In this document: piece after piece, positions 15,418 to 23,579 of the stretch
How the letters are laid out: the number at the start of each line of letters is the position of its first letter
Position numbering within the stretch: position 1 is the first letter of the stretch
DNA from: Cohnella sp. CFH 77786
GTDB taxonomy: Bacteria > Bacillota > Bacilli > Paenibacillales > Paenibacillaceae
DNA: 64,000 nucleotides
NCBI RefSeq assembly: GCF_019400745.1
Contig: NZ_WJIB01000026.1
Location: 1 to 64,000 of the forward strand
Direction of reading: 5' to 3'
Position numbers and translations under genes: made by a program
Notes under the pieces: model-generated
The model's input: only the letters and a program-made list of their open reading frames with translations
Database searches by the model: none
What the model was told of the DNA's origin: nothing

Positions 15418-17007
15418 TTAAGGCTTTGAGCCTTTCGCCGCATTCTCGTATTCGCTGGGCGAGACGCCAAAGAATTTGCGGAAGCTCCGGCTGAAATAAC
15501 CGGGATCCGCGAATCCGACCCGTTCCGCCACGTCGGACAGCCGAAGCGGCCCGCCGATCAGCGCTTTGGCCCGCGTCATTCGGACATGGATGATGTATTC
15601 TCCCGCCGTCATTCCGTACGCTTTCTTAAAGACCGCTCTCAGGTAGCTGGGATTGACGAAAACGTGCGCCGCCACCCCTTCGACCGACAACTCCGGATCG
15701 CCGTAATGCTGCTCGATATATTGACGCGCGTTCTTCGCAATGACGGCCGAACGCGTCTGCTTGTGCCGGCCCACATATTCGAGAGCTTGGCGGAACAGCG
15801 ATTTCATCCACGCTTTGACTCCTTCCGACGTTTCCATCCGGCGGATCTCGGCATAGGGAAAGAAATGCTCCCCGAAGCAATCCTCGATCGGATGGCCCGC
15901 CTCGGAGACGTGGGACAAGCAGACCGAAACCCAACCCATGCAGGCCACATAGGTCAGGTCCAAAGACAGCCTTCGGTCCCGAATGACGGCAAACAGCTCT
16001 TCCAGTTTCCCGTTCAGCCCTTCCCAATCGCCCATTCGGAGCATGTGGGCCAGCGTTTCGTTCGTATCGGCCGGAAATGCGGTCCCCGCACCAGGCGATT
16101 CGAGATCCCCATACGCGATGACCCGGTCTTCCCCCAGCATGAATTTGCTCTGCAGAGCCTGCCGCGCCTCCTCGAAGGAGCGGCGGATTCCGCTGACGCC
16201 TTCGCGGCAGGTGCCGACGCCGATCGTAACGGTCAATTTGAGGTATTTGCGGATATACCGGCAAACCTTCTCATATCCTTCGAGTCCGGCACGCGAGGTC
16301 CGGCTGTCTCCGTTCTCTTGCCTCAGACAGACGATCCGGCCTTCCGGTCCGTGGAAAACGAGCAGTTCCCCTTCTTCCTCCATCGTTTCCCGCAAAATGT
16401 TCTCCACCGCGAATTTCCAAAGCTGGCGTTCCGCGGATTCGTTCCACCGTCGCTCCATGTGGTCGATTTCGATGCACGCCGCCGTATGCTTGGCACCGAG
16501 CTTCACGCCCAGCTGTTTCAAACGCTCGGCAAGTCGTTCCGCCGGCTCGGCAGCTTCCCCCGATATCAGGCGGTTCAAGATGCTTTCCGCCATCAGCTGC
16601 CGGTCTGCCTGCTCGGTTTGCCTTGCCTCCAGGGTGTCCCGGTATTTCTGCCGGCACTTGAGCAGGGTCAGAACGAGCTCGTCCTTGGAGAACGGCTTGA
16701 GGATGTAATCCTCCACTCCGAGCCGGATCGCGGTCCTTGCGTAATCGAATTCGTTATGGCCGGTCACGAGGATGATGTCCATAAGCGGATACCGTTTTTT
16801 CAATTCTTCCGTGAGCGCAAGACCGTCCATGAGCGGCATATTGATATCGACCAGCGCCAGATCCGGCTTCATCCGCTCGGAGAGCTCCAGCGCTTCCACT
16901 CCGTTTCGCGCTTCTCCGCAAATCCGGAATCCCAAGGCTTCCCAATCCAGGGCCTGCCTCAGGTAGTCCCGAAAAATCGCTTCGTCGTCCGCAATCAGGA
17001 TGTTCAT
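15418..17007 (-). CDS. YesN-type response regulator with AraC DNA-binding domain
   Basis: 529 residues. An N-terminal receiver domain has phosphoacceptor Asp54 (LALVDINMP) and Lys104 (ILKPFS). A long middle region follows, and two AraC HTH motifs lie at the C-terminus (about 425-525, ending DPGYFSRSFRKFFGVSPSEY). It is phosphorylated by the kinase encoded immediately upstream and probably activates the sugar importer 1 promoter. Its start overlaps the kinase stop by 4 bases (ATGA), giving coupled translation. Confidence 0.93.
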   Translation of the reverse strand: MNILIADDEAIFRDYLRQALDWEALGFRICGEARNGVEALELSERMKPDLALVDINMPLMDGLALTEELKKRYPLMDIILVTGHNEFDYARTAIRLGVEDYILKPFSKDELVLTLLKCRQKYRDTLEARQTEQADRQLMAESILNRLISGEAAEPAERLAERLKQLGVKLGAKHTAACIEIDHMERRWNESAERQLWKFAVENILRETMEEEGELLVFHGPEGRIVCLRQENGDSRTSRAGLEGYEKVCRYIRKYLKLTVTIGVGTCREGVSGIRRSFEEARQALQSKFMLGEDRVIAYGDLESPGAGTAFPADTNETLAHMLRMGDWEGLNGKLEELFAVIRDRRLSLDLTYVACMGWVSVCLSHVSEAGHPIEDCFGEHFFPYAEIRRMETSEGVKAWMKSLFRQALEYVGRHKQTRSAVIAKNARQYIEQHYGDPELSVEGVAAHVFVNPSYLRAVFKKAYGMTAGEYIIHVRMTRAKALIGGPLRLSDVAERVGFADPGYFSRSFRKFFGVSPSEYENAAKGSKP

Positions 17008-18833
17008 GCTTTCCCCTCCTCCTCTGCCTCCCGGGCTTCCGGCTGCGCAGGACTTACCGGCAGGACGGCGACAACGGACGTGCCCCGGCCCGGTTCCGAA
17101 TCGATCCGCAGCCCGTACGGTTCACCGAAATAGAGCCGGATCCGATCCTGCACGCTGCGCAGTCCGAAAGACGGCCCCCCGGGACTCTTCTGCTCCTGCG
17201 CCCAAATCGAGGCGACGGTTTCCCGGTCCATGCCTATGCCGTCGTCCTCCACTTTCAGCCATACGTTGTTCTTGGACAATTCGCCGGTAATCGTCAAGAG
17301 GCCGAAGCGTCCGGAAGGTTTCAGCCCGTGGTAGATCGCGTTCTCCACCAGCGGCTGAAGCGTCAGCTTCAGCATCGGATAGTCATGGAGCTCCGGGGGC
17401 ACTTCGATTCGGTAATCGAACACGTCGGAATACCGGATCCGCTGGATGGCCAAATAATCGCGCACGTTGTGGATTTCTTCCCCGACCGTGATGATCTCCC
17501 GGCCTTTGCTGAGCACGATCCGGTAATAATCGGCCAGCGCTTTGGTCGTCCTCTGCACGTCCCGATGCCGCCCCATCTCGGTCAACGTATAGATGACGTC
17601 CAGGGTGTTATACAGAAAATGAGGCTTGATCTGCGATTGGATGAGCGCCAGCTCGTATTCCCTCTTAAGGCGCTGTTCGTTGCGCACGCTGCGGAGCAGC
17701 TCGCGGATCCGCTCGATCATCCCGTTGAAGCCGGATCCGAGAAGGGCGATTTCGTCGCGGCCCCGGGTCTCGAAACGGTAATCGAGCGAGCCGTCCTGCA
17801 CTTTGCGCATCGTGCGGGTCAGCCGGACCAGCGGGGTCGCGATCGTGCGGGACAACAACCCGGCTCCGAGCAGGACGAGCAGCAGGCAGCCTGCCCCAAG
17901 CGCCGCGATGAACAGGCTCACCTTGCCCGTATCCTTGGTGAGTTCCCCCACCGGTACGCGGGTGACCAGCACCCAGCCCAGCTGGTTCAGCCGATGGGCA
18001 ACGGATAACTCTCCGCCTTCCCGAAACGTCCGGTCCGGGTCGTCCGGCCGGGTCAGCGCGGCCCACTCGCGCAATTCGGGTTTATCCACGGCCGTAAGCA
18101 GCTTGTCTTGATCGGTGGCGGAAACGATCCGGCCCGTGCTGTCGATCAGCATGTGGGGCGCTTGGAATTCCTGCCCGACGGCGGGAAAAATGCCGGACAG
18201 ATGTTTCTCGTCCACGTTGAGGATCAACCACCCCAGCGTTCTCCCGGTGTTGATCTCGATCACTTTCTTCCCCAAAGTCAGAACGGTCTGCTTCTCCGTG
18301 CGGACCAAGTAGTCCCGCTGCTGCATGCCGAACCACAGATTCGCGCCGCTTGACTTCCGCAGCGTTGCAAGCATGTCGCTGGAGAGGAACTTGTCAGCCC
18401 TGTCTTGCAAGGAACGGTGGGAAGGATAAACGCGGCCGCGGACGTCGACGAAAGCCGCCGAATCGACATCCGGAAACACGAGCAGCGCAAAGCTGAGCTG
18501 ATTGACGATCAAGGCCGTATACCGCGGGTCTTCCTCCGCTCCGGGCTCGCCTTCCTCGGACACGACGCGGTTCAGGCTCAGGGTGAGACTGTTCGCGCTG
18601 CTTTCGGCGTTTTGCAAGATCCCCTGGATTCGGGTCGAGATCAGGCGGGAGTCGTCCATGACGCTTTGGACGGTTTTGTTCACGATCGATTGCGTGTAAA
18701 TCCGGTTGGACACGTAGCCCAGCAGGAATAGTGGCAGCACCACGAGCGGAATATAAATGATGATGATCTTGTTCCGGATCGTACGGCTGCGGAACCAGTC
18801 CGGTATTCGGATATCGGGCCTCATTCGGCGCAC
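17004..18833 (-). CDS. YesM-type membrane sensor histidine kinase
   Basis: 609 residues. A membrane segment at about 25-45, an extracellular dCache-like sensor region, a second membrane segment near 300-325 and a HAMP domain come first. The His_kinase motif SQIKPHFLYNTLD follows (phospho-His near residue 412), then an HATPase_c domain with ENAIYHG and DDGIGMD. It senses a sugar-related signal and phosphorylates the regulator at 15418. It is the first gene of the two-component pair; 375 bases of spacer separate it from the next gene. Confidence 0.92.
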   Translation of the reverse strand: MRRMRPDIRIPDWFRSRTIRNKIIIIYIPLVVLPLFLLGYVSNRIYTQSIVNKTVQSVMDDSRLISTRIQGILQNAESSANSLTLSLNRVVSEEGEPGAEEDPRYTALIVNQLSFALLVFPDVDSAAFVDVRGRVYPSHRSLQDRADKFLSSDMLATLRKSSGANLWFGMQQRDYLVRTEKQTVLTLGKKVIEINTGRTLGWLILNVDEKHLSGIFPAVGQEFQAPHMLIDSTGRIVSATDQDKLLTAVDKPELREWAALTRPDDPDRTFREGGELSVAHRLNQLGWVLVTRVPVGELTKDTGKVSLFIAALGAGCLLLVLLGAGLLSRTIATPLVRLTRTMRKVQDGSLDYRFETRGRDEIALLGSGFNGMIERIRELLRSVRNEQRLKREYELALIQSQIKPHFLYNTLDVIYTLTEMGRHRDVQRTTKALADYYRIVLSKGREIITVGEEIHNVRDYLAIQRIRYSDVFDYRIEVPPELHDYPMLKLTLQPLVENAIYHGLKPSGRFGLLTITGELSKNNVWLKVEDDGIGMDRETVASIWAQEQKSPGGPSFGLRSVQDRIRLYFGEPYGLRIDSEPGRGTSVVAVLPVSPAQPEAREAEEEGKA

Positions 18834-19144
18834 GTCCCTTTCTCGCTAGGCGAGCTTGGTGTTGTAATCGCTATCTTAACGGGGAAGTCCGGGGAGCGTC
18901 AACCTGATTGGCGCCATGGAAAACTTTAGCGCTTTAGAATGACCACCCCCGCACGGAAATGAAAAGATCGCCCTCCGCCTGGCCAAGATGTCCAGTTAGA
19001 GATGCGATCTGCTTCAATAACCTGAAAACCTTTCGCCCGCCCGTCGGTCTCATGGTAAGGAGCAGGCTTCGCTTGCCCAAATCGCTAGAAGAATTATAAA
19101 CTCTGGAAATCCAAGCGGAAAGCAATCTGATTGTAAGGAAATTG
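18834..19144. other. intergenic spacer without a recognisable gene
   Basis: About 310 bases between the divergent kinase and TetR genes. It becomes more AT-rich towards 19140. A minus-strand frame at 18934-19125 is open but has no ribosome site and no similarity I recognise. Confidence 0.5.
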
Positions 19145-19186
19145 TTGACGGATAGCGACGGTTCGTGTATTTATTAATTAATAAAT
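19145..19186 (+). promoter_or_regulatory. TetR promoter with embedded 18-bp palindromic operator
   Basis: -35 TTGACG (19145-19150), 17-base spacer, -10 TATTTA (19168-19173). A perfect 18-bp palindrome, ATTTATTAA/TTAATAAAT (19169-19186), covers the -10 and the start region. This placement is that of a self-repressing operator for the TetR protein encoded 22 bases downstream. Confidence 0.75.
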
Positions 19187-19208
19187 AAAAAAGGAGAGAC
19201 ATCAAGAA

Positions 19209-19721
19209 GTGGCCAAAGAAGACCGAAAACAGCAAATTGTCGAAGCAGCCATAACCGTCTTCGCCAAGCAGGGATATTACAAGACGACGACCGCACATAT
19301 CGCTCAGGCAGTAGGGGTTACGCAGCCGTATGTGTTTCATTTTTTCAAAACGAAAGAAGAGCTGTTTATCGCAGTGCTGCAGCAGTCCGTACAGCGTATT
19401 GCAGGCATATTCAGGGAAGTTGAGGCGCCTGCGGAGCAACTGATAGAACAGATGGGCACAGCGTTCTATGGCCTGTTGGAAAAACACCGGGACGAAACGC
19501 TTCTGTCGATGCAGGCGTTCACGACGGCTGAGCCGGTCATTCGTCAAAAGGTTCAGGAAGGATTTGCCCATATTCATCAGATGGTGAAGGGGAAATTCGA
19601 GCGAGCTCAGATTCCCCAGCCCGACTTTCAGGCTTCTAGCTTCATTGGCCTCGGGATAGTCGCGGTAATGTCGGAGTTGCTGGAGTTGCCCGAGCTTTCG
19701 CCTTACTGTAAGAAGAAATAA
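19209..19721 (+). CDS. TetR/AcrR-family transcriptional regulator
   Basis: 170 residues from a GTG start, with AAGGAG 12 bases upstream. The N-terminal TetR HTH (residues about 8-54) shows AAITVFAKQGYYKTTTAHIAQAVGVTQPYVFHFFKTKEELF. A C-terminal ligand-binding helical domain follows. It probably represses its own promoter and the DUF4188 gene downstream through the ATTTATTAAT sites at 19169 and 19754. The ligand is unknown. The gene is more AT-rich than its neighbours. Confidence 0.9.
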   Translation: MAKEDRKQQIVEAAITVFAKQGYYKTTTAHIAQAVGVTQPYVFHFFKTKEELFIAVLQQSVQRIAGIFREVEAPAEQLIEQMGTAFYGLLEKHRDETLLSMQAFTTAEPVIRQKVQEGFAHIHQMVKGKFERAQIPQPDFQASSFIGLGIVAVMSELLELPELSPYCKKK

Positions 19722-19753
19722 CAAACCTTCGCCTATTTGTTAGGACTATATTT

Positions 19754-19770
19754 ATTTATTAATCAACAAT
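19754..19770 (+). promoter_or_regulatory. second, imperfect TetR operator
   Basis: ATTTATTAATCAACAAT matches the left arm of the 19169-19186 palindrome exactly and the right arm partly. It lies between the TetR stop and the DUF4188 start, so the regulator may also act here. Confidence 0.45.
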
Positions 19771-19788
19771 GAAGAGAGATGATGTTCG

Positions 19789-20295
19789 ATGGCAAAAGTA
19801 ATACCGGGAAGATACACAGCTCGTATGGAGGGGGATTTCGTCGTCTTCCTAATCGGCATGCGCGTCAATCGGCTCTGGGCCATACACAAGTGGCTACCGG
19901 TATTTCTGGCAATGGGACCGATGCTGCGGGAACTTTACACCAATCGCAAGCTCGGCTTCCGTGGCACGGAGTTCATGCTGGGCTGGCGCAGCGTCCATCT
20001 GCTCCAATATTGGGATTCGTATGAACAACTGGAGGCGTATGCCCGGGGTGGGCAGCATCTTACCGCATGGCGGAATTTCAATCGCAGGGTCGGAACGGAT
20101 GGAACAGTCGGAATCTACCATGAAACCTTTAAGATCCGAGCCGGTGAGTATGAGTGCGTATACGGTAATATGCCGGTGTTTGGCCTTGCGAAGGTATCGG
20201 AGCATGTACCGGCTGTTGGCAAAATGGAAACGTCGCGCCGCCGCATGGGAGGGGAGAACGAGCCCGCCGTTCCGACACCGGTGAATCCTCAATAA
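19789..20295 (+). CDS. DUF4188 domain-containing protein
   Basis: 168 residues. The start VIPGRYTARMEGDFVVFLIGMRVNRLWAIHKW and the middle LLQYWDSYEQLEAYAR are characteristic of DUF4188, a ferredoxin-like (dimeric alpha/beta barrel) family related to small monooxygenases and haem-containing aldoxime dehydratases. Function is not established. The gene lies 67 bases after the TetR gene on the same strand and is probably its regulated target, so a stress or xenobiotic response is plausible. Confidence 0.85.
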   Translation: MAKVIPGRYTARMEGDFVVFLIGMRVNRLWAIHKWLPVFLAMGPMLRELYTNRKLGFRGTEFMLGWRSVHLLQYWDSYEQLEAYARGGQHLTAWRNFNRRVGTDGTVGIYHETFKIRAGEYECVYGNMPVFGLAKVSEHVPAVGKMETSRRRMGGENEPAVPTPVNPQ

Positions 20296-20321
20296 TCCCG
20301 TAACGCGATCGTTACGGGATT
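20294..20321. terminator. bidirectional terminator between convergent genes
   Basis: Perfect 11-bp stem AATCCCGTAAC / GTTACGGGATT with a 6-base loop between the stop of the DUF4188 gene (+) and that of the permease gene (-). The U-tracts are short on both strands. Confidence 0.65.
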
Positions 20322-20346
20322 TGAGTTGCCGGCTGCACTCGGCGCT

Positions 20347-21168
20347 CTACCCCTTCACCGCGCCGTCCATCAATCCGGCGAACACGTACCTCTGGAAGAA
20401 GAGGTAGATCAGCACGGCCGGGAGCATGACGATCAGGATCGCCGCGGACAGCTCGTTCCAGAACGTCGCGCGTTCTCCCACGAACGTCATCAGCGCGGTG
20501 GACAGCGTATGCAGATCCTTGTCCGGCATGTACAGGAACGGAATATACATATCGTTCATGATTTCCACGACCTTGATGATCGCCAGCGTGGCTGCTGCCG
20601 GCAACATCAGCGGGAACGTGATCGAACGGAAAATCCGGAAGTACGACGCCCCGTCCATCATCGCGCTCTCGTCGAGCTGCACCGATATTTTCTCCATGAA
20701 TTGGAGGAAAATGAAGATCTGCAGCAGATCGGTTCCCGCGTAAATGAGAATGGGGGCCATCAGCGTGTCGTACAGCCCGAGACCTTTGATGATTTGGAAA
20801 CGGGCCACTTCCGTCGTGTAGTAAGGCACGATCATCGCGACGGTGAACATGGCGAAAATCAGCTTCCGGAAGCGGAAATCGAACCGGTTCAGAATGTAGG
20901 CCGTCATCGTGCCGAGCACCATGTTTGCGCCGACGCTGACCGCGATCAGGACTGCCGTGTTGCGGAAGCCGGTCAGGATATTGCCTTTCACGAAAGCCGC
21001 TTCCAGGTTGCCGAAATACAAGCTTTTCGGCAGCGCCAAGGGGGATGAAGCCGAGAGCTCGGCGGTCGGCTTGAACGCCGCGAACACGACGAGCGCCATC
21101 GGGATGAGCACGATGACCGTGATGAGCGCGAACAGGAGGTAATAGAACGGTTTGGCTTTCCAACCCAT
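20347..21168 (-). CDS. carbohydrate ABC transporter permease, MalG/CUT1 type
   Basis: About 273 residues from ATG 21168, with a GTG at 21174 overlapping the upstream stop as an alternative. Six membrane segments are expected; the EAA loop near residue 175 reads DESAMMDGASYFRIFRSITFPLM, and the C-terminus is GLMDGAVKG. It pairs with the permease encoded directly upstream, 2 bases away, so translation is coupled. It is the last gene of importer operon 2 and is followed by the terminator at 20294. Confidence 0.92.
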   Translation of the reverse strand: MGWKAKPFYYLLFALITVIVLIPMALVVFAAFKPTAELSASSPLALPKSLYFGNLEAAFVKGNILTGFRNTAVLIAVSVGANMVLGTMTAYILNRFDFRFRKLIFAMFTVAMIVPYYTTEVARFQIIKGLGLYDTLMAPILIYAGTDLLQIFIFLQFMEKISVQLDESAMMDGASYFRIFRSITFPLMLPAAATLAIIKVVEIMNDMYIPFLYMPDKDLHTLSTALMTFVGERATFWNELSAAILIVMLPAVLIYLFFQRYVFAGLMDGAVKG

Positions 21169-21170
21169 TG

Positions 21171-22055
21171 TCACGAGCGCCCGCCTCCCGTCGCCTGAAA
21201 CAGTTTTTTCTGGATGTAGCTGAAGACGATGATCATGATCATAAGCAGGATCGCCATCGTGGAAGCGAGTCCGTAGTTGTTGAATTTGAAGGCGGTATCC
21301 ACCGTGAACAGCGTGAAGGTGCTGCTGGCGTTGCCCGGTCCGCCCTGGGTGATGAGGAACGGAATGTCGAACACCTGGAGCGCTCCGCGCACGTTGAGGA
21401 ACAGTACGATTTCGATGACGAGGCTCATGCCCGGGATCGTGATATACCACAGCTGCCTCATCGGTCCCGCGCCGTCGATTTTCGACGCTTCGTACAAGTC
21501 CTGGGGAATCGCCTGCAGGCCGGCCAGGAACAGGATGACGTGCAAGCCGCAGAACCGCCACAGCGATACCGCGATCAGCGAATAGTTGACGACGCCGGGA
21601 TCGCTGAGCCACCGCTGGATCCAGGACTCCAGCCCGATGGATTGCAGGAACAGGTTGATCGGTCCGTTGATCGGATTATATAAATAGCTGAATACGTAAG
21701 CCACGGCCACCCCGTTGATCACATAAGGGAGAAAGACGATCGAACGGAAGAACGGATTCGCCCGGAGCTTCGCGTTGAGGAACACAGCTACCATGATTTC
21801 GAGAGGGATGAACAACGCGTGAATCAGAAAATACAGCCAGTTATTGTAGAGCGATTTCCACAGCTCGGGCATGCGGAACGCGTCCGCGTAGTTATCCAGT
21901 CCGACATATTCGAACGTTCTGCTGATCCCGTTCCAATCCGTGAAGCTCAGCTGCAGCAGCTTCGCCGTCGGATACAGCAGGAACAGGAGCAAGAGCGCGA
22001 TCGGCAAGGCCAGGAAAGAGACGATAATCACTTTCTTCTGCATCGAGTAGCTCAT
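21171..22055 (-). CDS. carbohydrate ABC transporter permease, MalF/CUT1 type
   Basis: 294 residues. Its N-terminal region (KKVIIVSFLALPIALLLLFLLYP) and the EASKIDGAGPMRQLWYITIPGM EAA loop near residue 185 identify a MalF-type permease. It forms importer 2 with the gene at 20347 and the binding protein at 22138. The ATPase is again absent and presumably shared. Confidence 0.92.
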   Translation of the reverse strand: MSYSMQKKVIIVSFLALPIALLLLFLLYPTAKLLQLSFTDWNGISRTFEYVGLDNYADAFRMPELWKSLYNNWLYFLIHALFIPLEIMVAVFLNAKLRANPFFRSIVFLPYVINGVAVAYVFSYLYNPINGPINLFLQSIGLESWIQRWLSDPGVVNYSLIAVSLWRFCGLHVILFLAGLQAIPQDLYEASKIDGAGPMRQLWYITIPGMSLVIEIVLFLNVRGALQVFDIPFLITQGGPGNASSTFTLFTVDTAFKFNNYGLASTMAILLMIMIIVFSYIQKKLFQATGGGRS

Positions 22056-22086
22056 TTAGGGTCTCTCCTCCGGGAAAGCTCGGGAA

Positions 22087-22116
22087 ACGCCCCGTCCCTT
22101 AGCCTGGACCGGGCGT
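22087..22116 (-). promoter_or_regulatory. intercistronic stem-loop after binding-protein gene 2
   Basis: 11-bp stem with one mismatch (ACGCCC-GTCC / GGAC-GGGCGT) and an 8-base loop, without a U-tract. Same position and presumed RNA-stabilising role as the hairpin at 13868 in importer operon 1. Confidence 0.55.
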
Positions 22117-22137
22117 CTCCCGCCTTTCCTTTCTCTC

Positions 22138-23469
22138 TTACTTCGCGCCGGCGCGCGCCTTGCTCCACTTGTCGTTCAGCTCGGCGGAGATGTCGGCCAG
22201 CTTCTTGCCCGCCATCATTTCCTGTCCGATTTTCTTCCAATCCAGCTGCGTGGCGTTGATGAGATCGGTGTACTGCTGGTTGCCCGGCACGTACAGGAAC
22301 GGCGTGATTTTGTTTTTGGCATAGAAATCATTCAGGAAAGGCACGTTCGCCGTGACGCCTTCCATGGCCGCGCCCAGCTTCGCTTTGTCCACGTAAGCCT
22401 GATGAACCTCCGGACTATAGAACCACTCCATGAATTTCTTCACGGCTTCCGGGTTTTTCGTGTTTTTGTTGATGGCATAGAAGTGGTCCGTGAACGTCAT
22501 GACTTTGAGCTCTTCGCTTTCGCTGTCGCGGAGCGGCATCGGGAACGCCGCGAGGTCGTCGATGTTGCCGACCTTGGAGAGGTACGTGTCCAGGTACCAT
22601 AGGCCCGCGGCGACGACAGCCGCCTGCTTGCTCTCGAACAGGCCGGTCGCCTGGTCCCAGCTGACGCCGAGCGGATCCGGGCCCATCACCTTGGCGTCGT
22701 ACAAAGCCGCGATGCGGGAGTAGGCGTTATAGAACGGCGTGCCTTCCGAGAACGGTTTGTCCTGCGCGGCGATGGCGCTGAGGTAGTTCTCGTCGCCCGA
22801 CATGATCTGGTGCATGAACTCGTTGAACGGATAGTCCGGCCAGCCGTCTTTGCCGCCCATCGCATACGGAATGTATTTCCCGTTTTCTTTCAGTTTGTTC
22901 AGGACGTCCATGAACTGCTGCCAGGTCGTCGGAACGTTCAAGCCGAGTTCCTGGAAGATGCTCGGATGGTAGTATACCAATTCCGGGAACGACACTGTCG
23001 GCATCGCCAGCACCTTGCCGTCCACCGCGTATTTCTTGGCGAACTTGTTCTTCGCCGTGATGCTCAGGTCGTCCAGCGGAAGCAGCTCCGACTTGAAGTC
23101 GTTGATGAAGTTCGGCTTCAGCTCGAAGAAGTCCGGCATTTCGTTCGCGGACAGGCGGACCTTCATCGCCTTCAGGTAGTCGCCGTCGTTTTTGAACGCT
23201 TCCAATTCCACGCTCACGTTCGGATCGACCTTGGAATACTCTTTCACCTTGGCGGTCAGGAAGTCAATGAACGAAGCGTTGACGTCCCACATCGCCATCT
23301 TGATCGTGATCTTCTCGCCGTTCGCTTCCGAAGCCGGTGCGGCGGACGCGGAACCGGAGCTTGCCGCCGTCTCTTCGTTCTCTTTGTCTTTGCTTTGGCC
23401 GCATGCCGCCAGCACGACGGATAGCGTCAGCAGGAGCGCCAGTATGGAGCCTGCCCAGCGTTTTGCCAT
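22138..23469 (-). CDS. extracellular sugar-binding lipoprotein, SBP family 1
   Basis: About 443 residues from ATG 23469, which has GGGAGG upstream. The lipobox ends at Cys23 (VVLAAC), and an Ala/Ser-rich linker leads into an SBP_bac_1 domain (KITIKMAMWDVNASFIDFL from about 53). It is the binding component of CUT1 importer 2; the ligand is unknown. A cre-like site lies 26 bases before the start, suggesting carbon catabolite control in addition to the YesN-type regulator upstream. Confidence 0.92.
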   Translation of the reverse strand: MAKRWAGSILALLLTLSVVLAACGQSKDKENEETAASSGSASAAPASEANGEKITIKMAMWDVNASFIDFLTAKVKEYSKVDPNVSVELEAFKNDGDYLKAMKVRLSANEMPDFFELKPNFINDFKSELLPLDDLSITAKNKFAKKYAVDGKVLAMPTVSFPELVYYHPSIFQELGLNVPTTWQQFMDVLNKLKENGKYIPYAMGGKDGWPDYPFNEFMHQIMSGDENYLSAIAAQDKPFSEGTPFYNAYSRIAALYDAKVMGPDPLGVSWDQATGLFESKQAAVVAAGLWYLDTYLSKVGNIDDLAAFPMPLRDSESEELKVMTFTDHFYAINKNTKNPEAVKKFMEWFYSPEVHQAYVDKAKLGAAMEGVTANVPFLNDFYAKNKITPFLYVPGNQQYTDLINATQLDWKKIGQEMMAGKKLADISAELNDKWSKARAGAK

Positions 23470-23494
23470 GGATGTGAACCCTCCCAAAAATGTA

Positions 23495-23508
23495 TGTTTG
23501 CGCTTTCA
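23495..23508 (-). promoter_or_regulatory. cre-like CcpA site
   Basis: Minus strand TGAAAGCGCAAACA agrees with the cre consensus TGWAANCGNTNWCA at 13 of 14 positions. It sits just ahead of the binding-protein ribosome site, which fits a CcpA roadblock or promoter-overlap mode. Confidence 0.6.
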
Positions 23509-23579
23509 TGGATCATTGTAAGCGGATTCGGGTTTCCGCTACATGACGATTTTTGTGCTTGCGTTGACATTTTTTGTGC

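Noticed and set aside
13630..15429. Long plus-strand open frame opposite the sugar-binding protein
   Set aside because: Antisense to a clear lipoprotein with SBP_bac_1 motifs; Arg-rich composition and no ribosome site.
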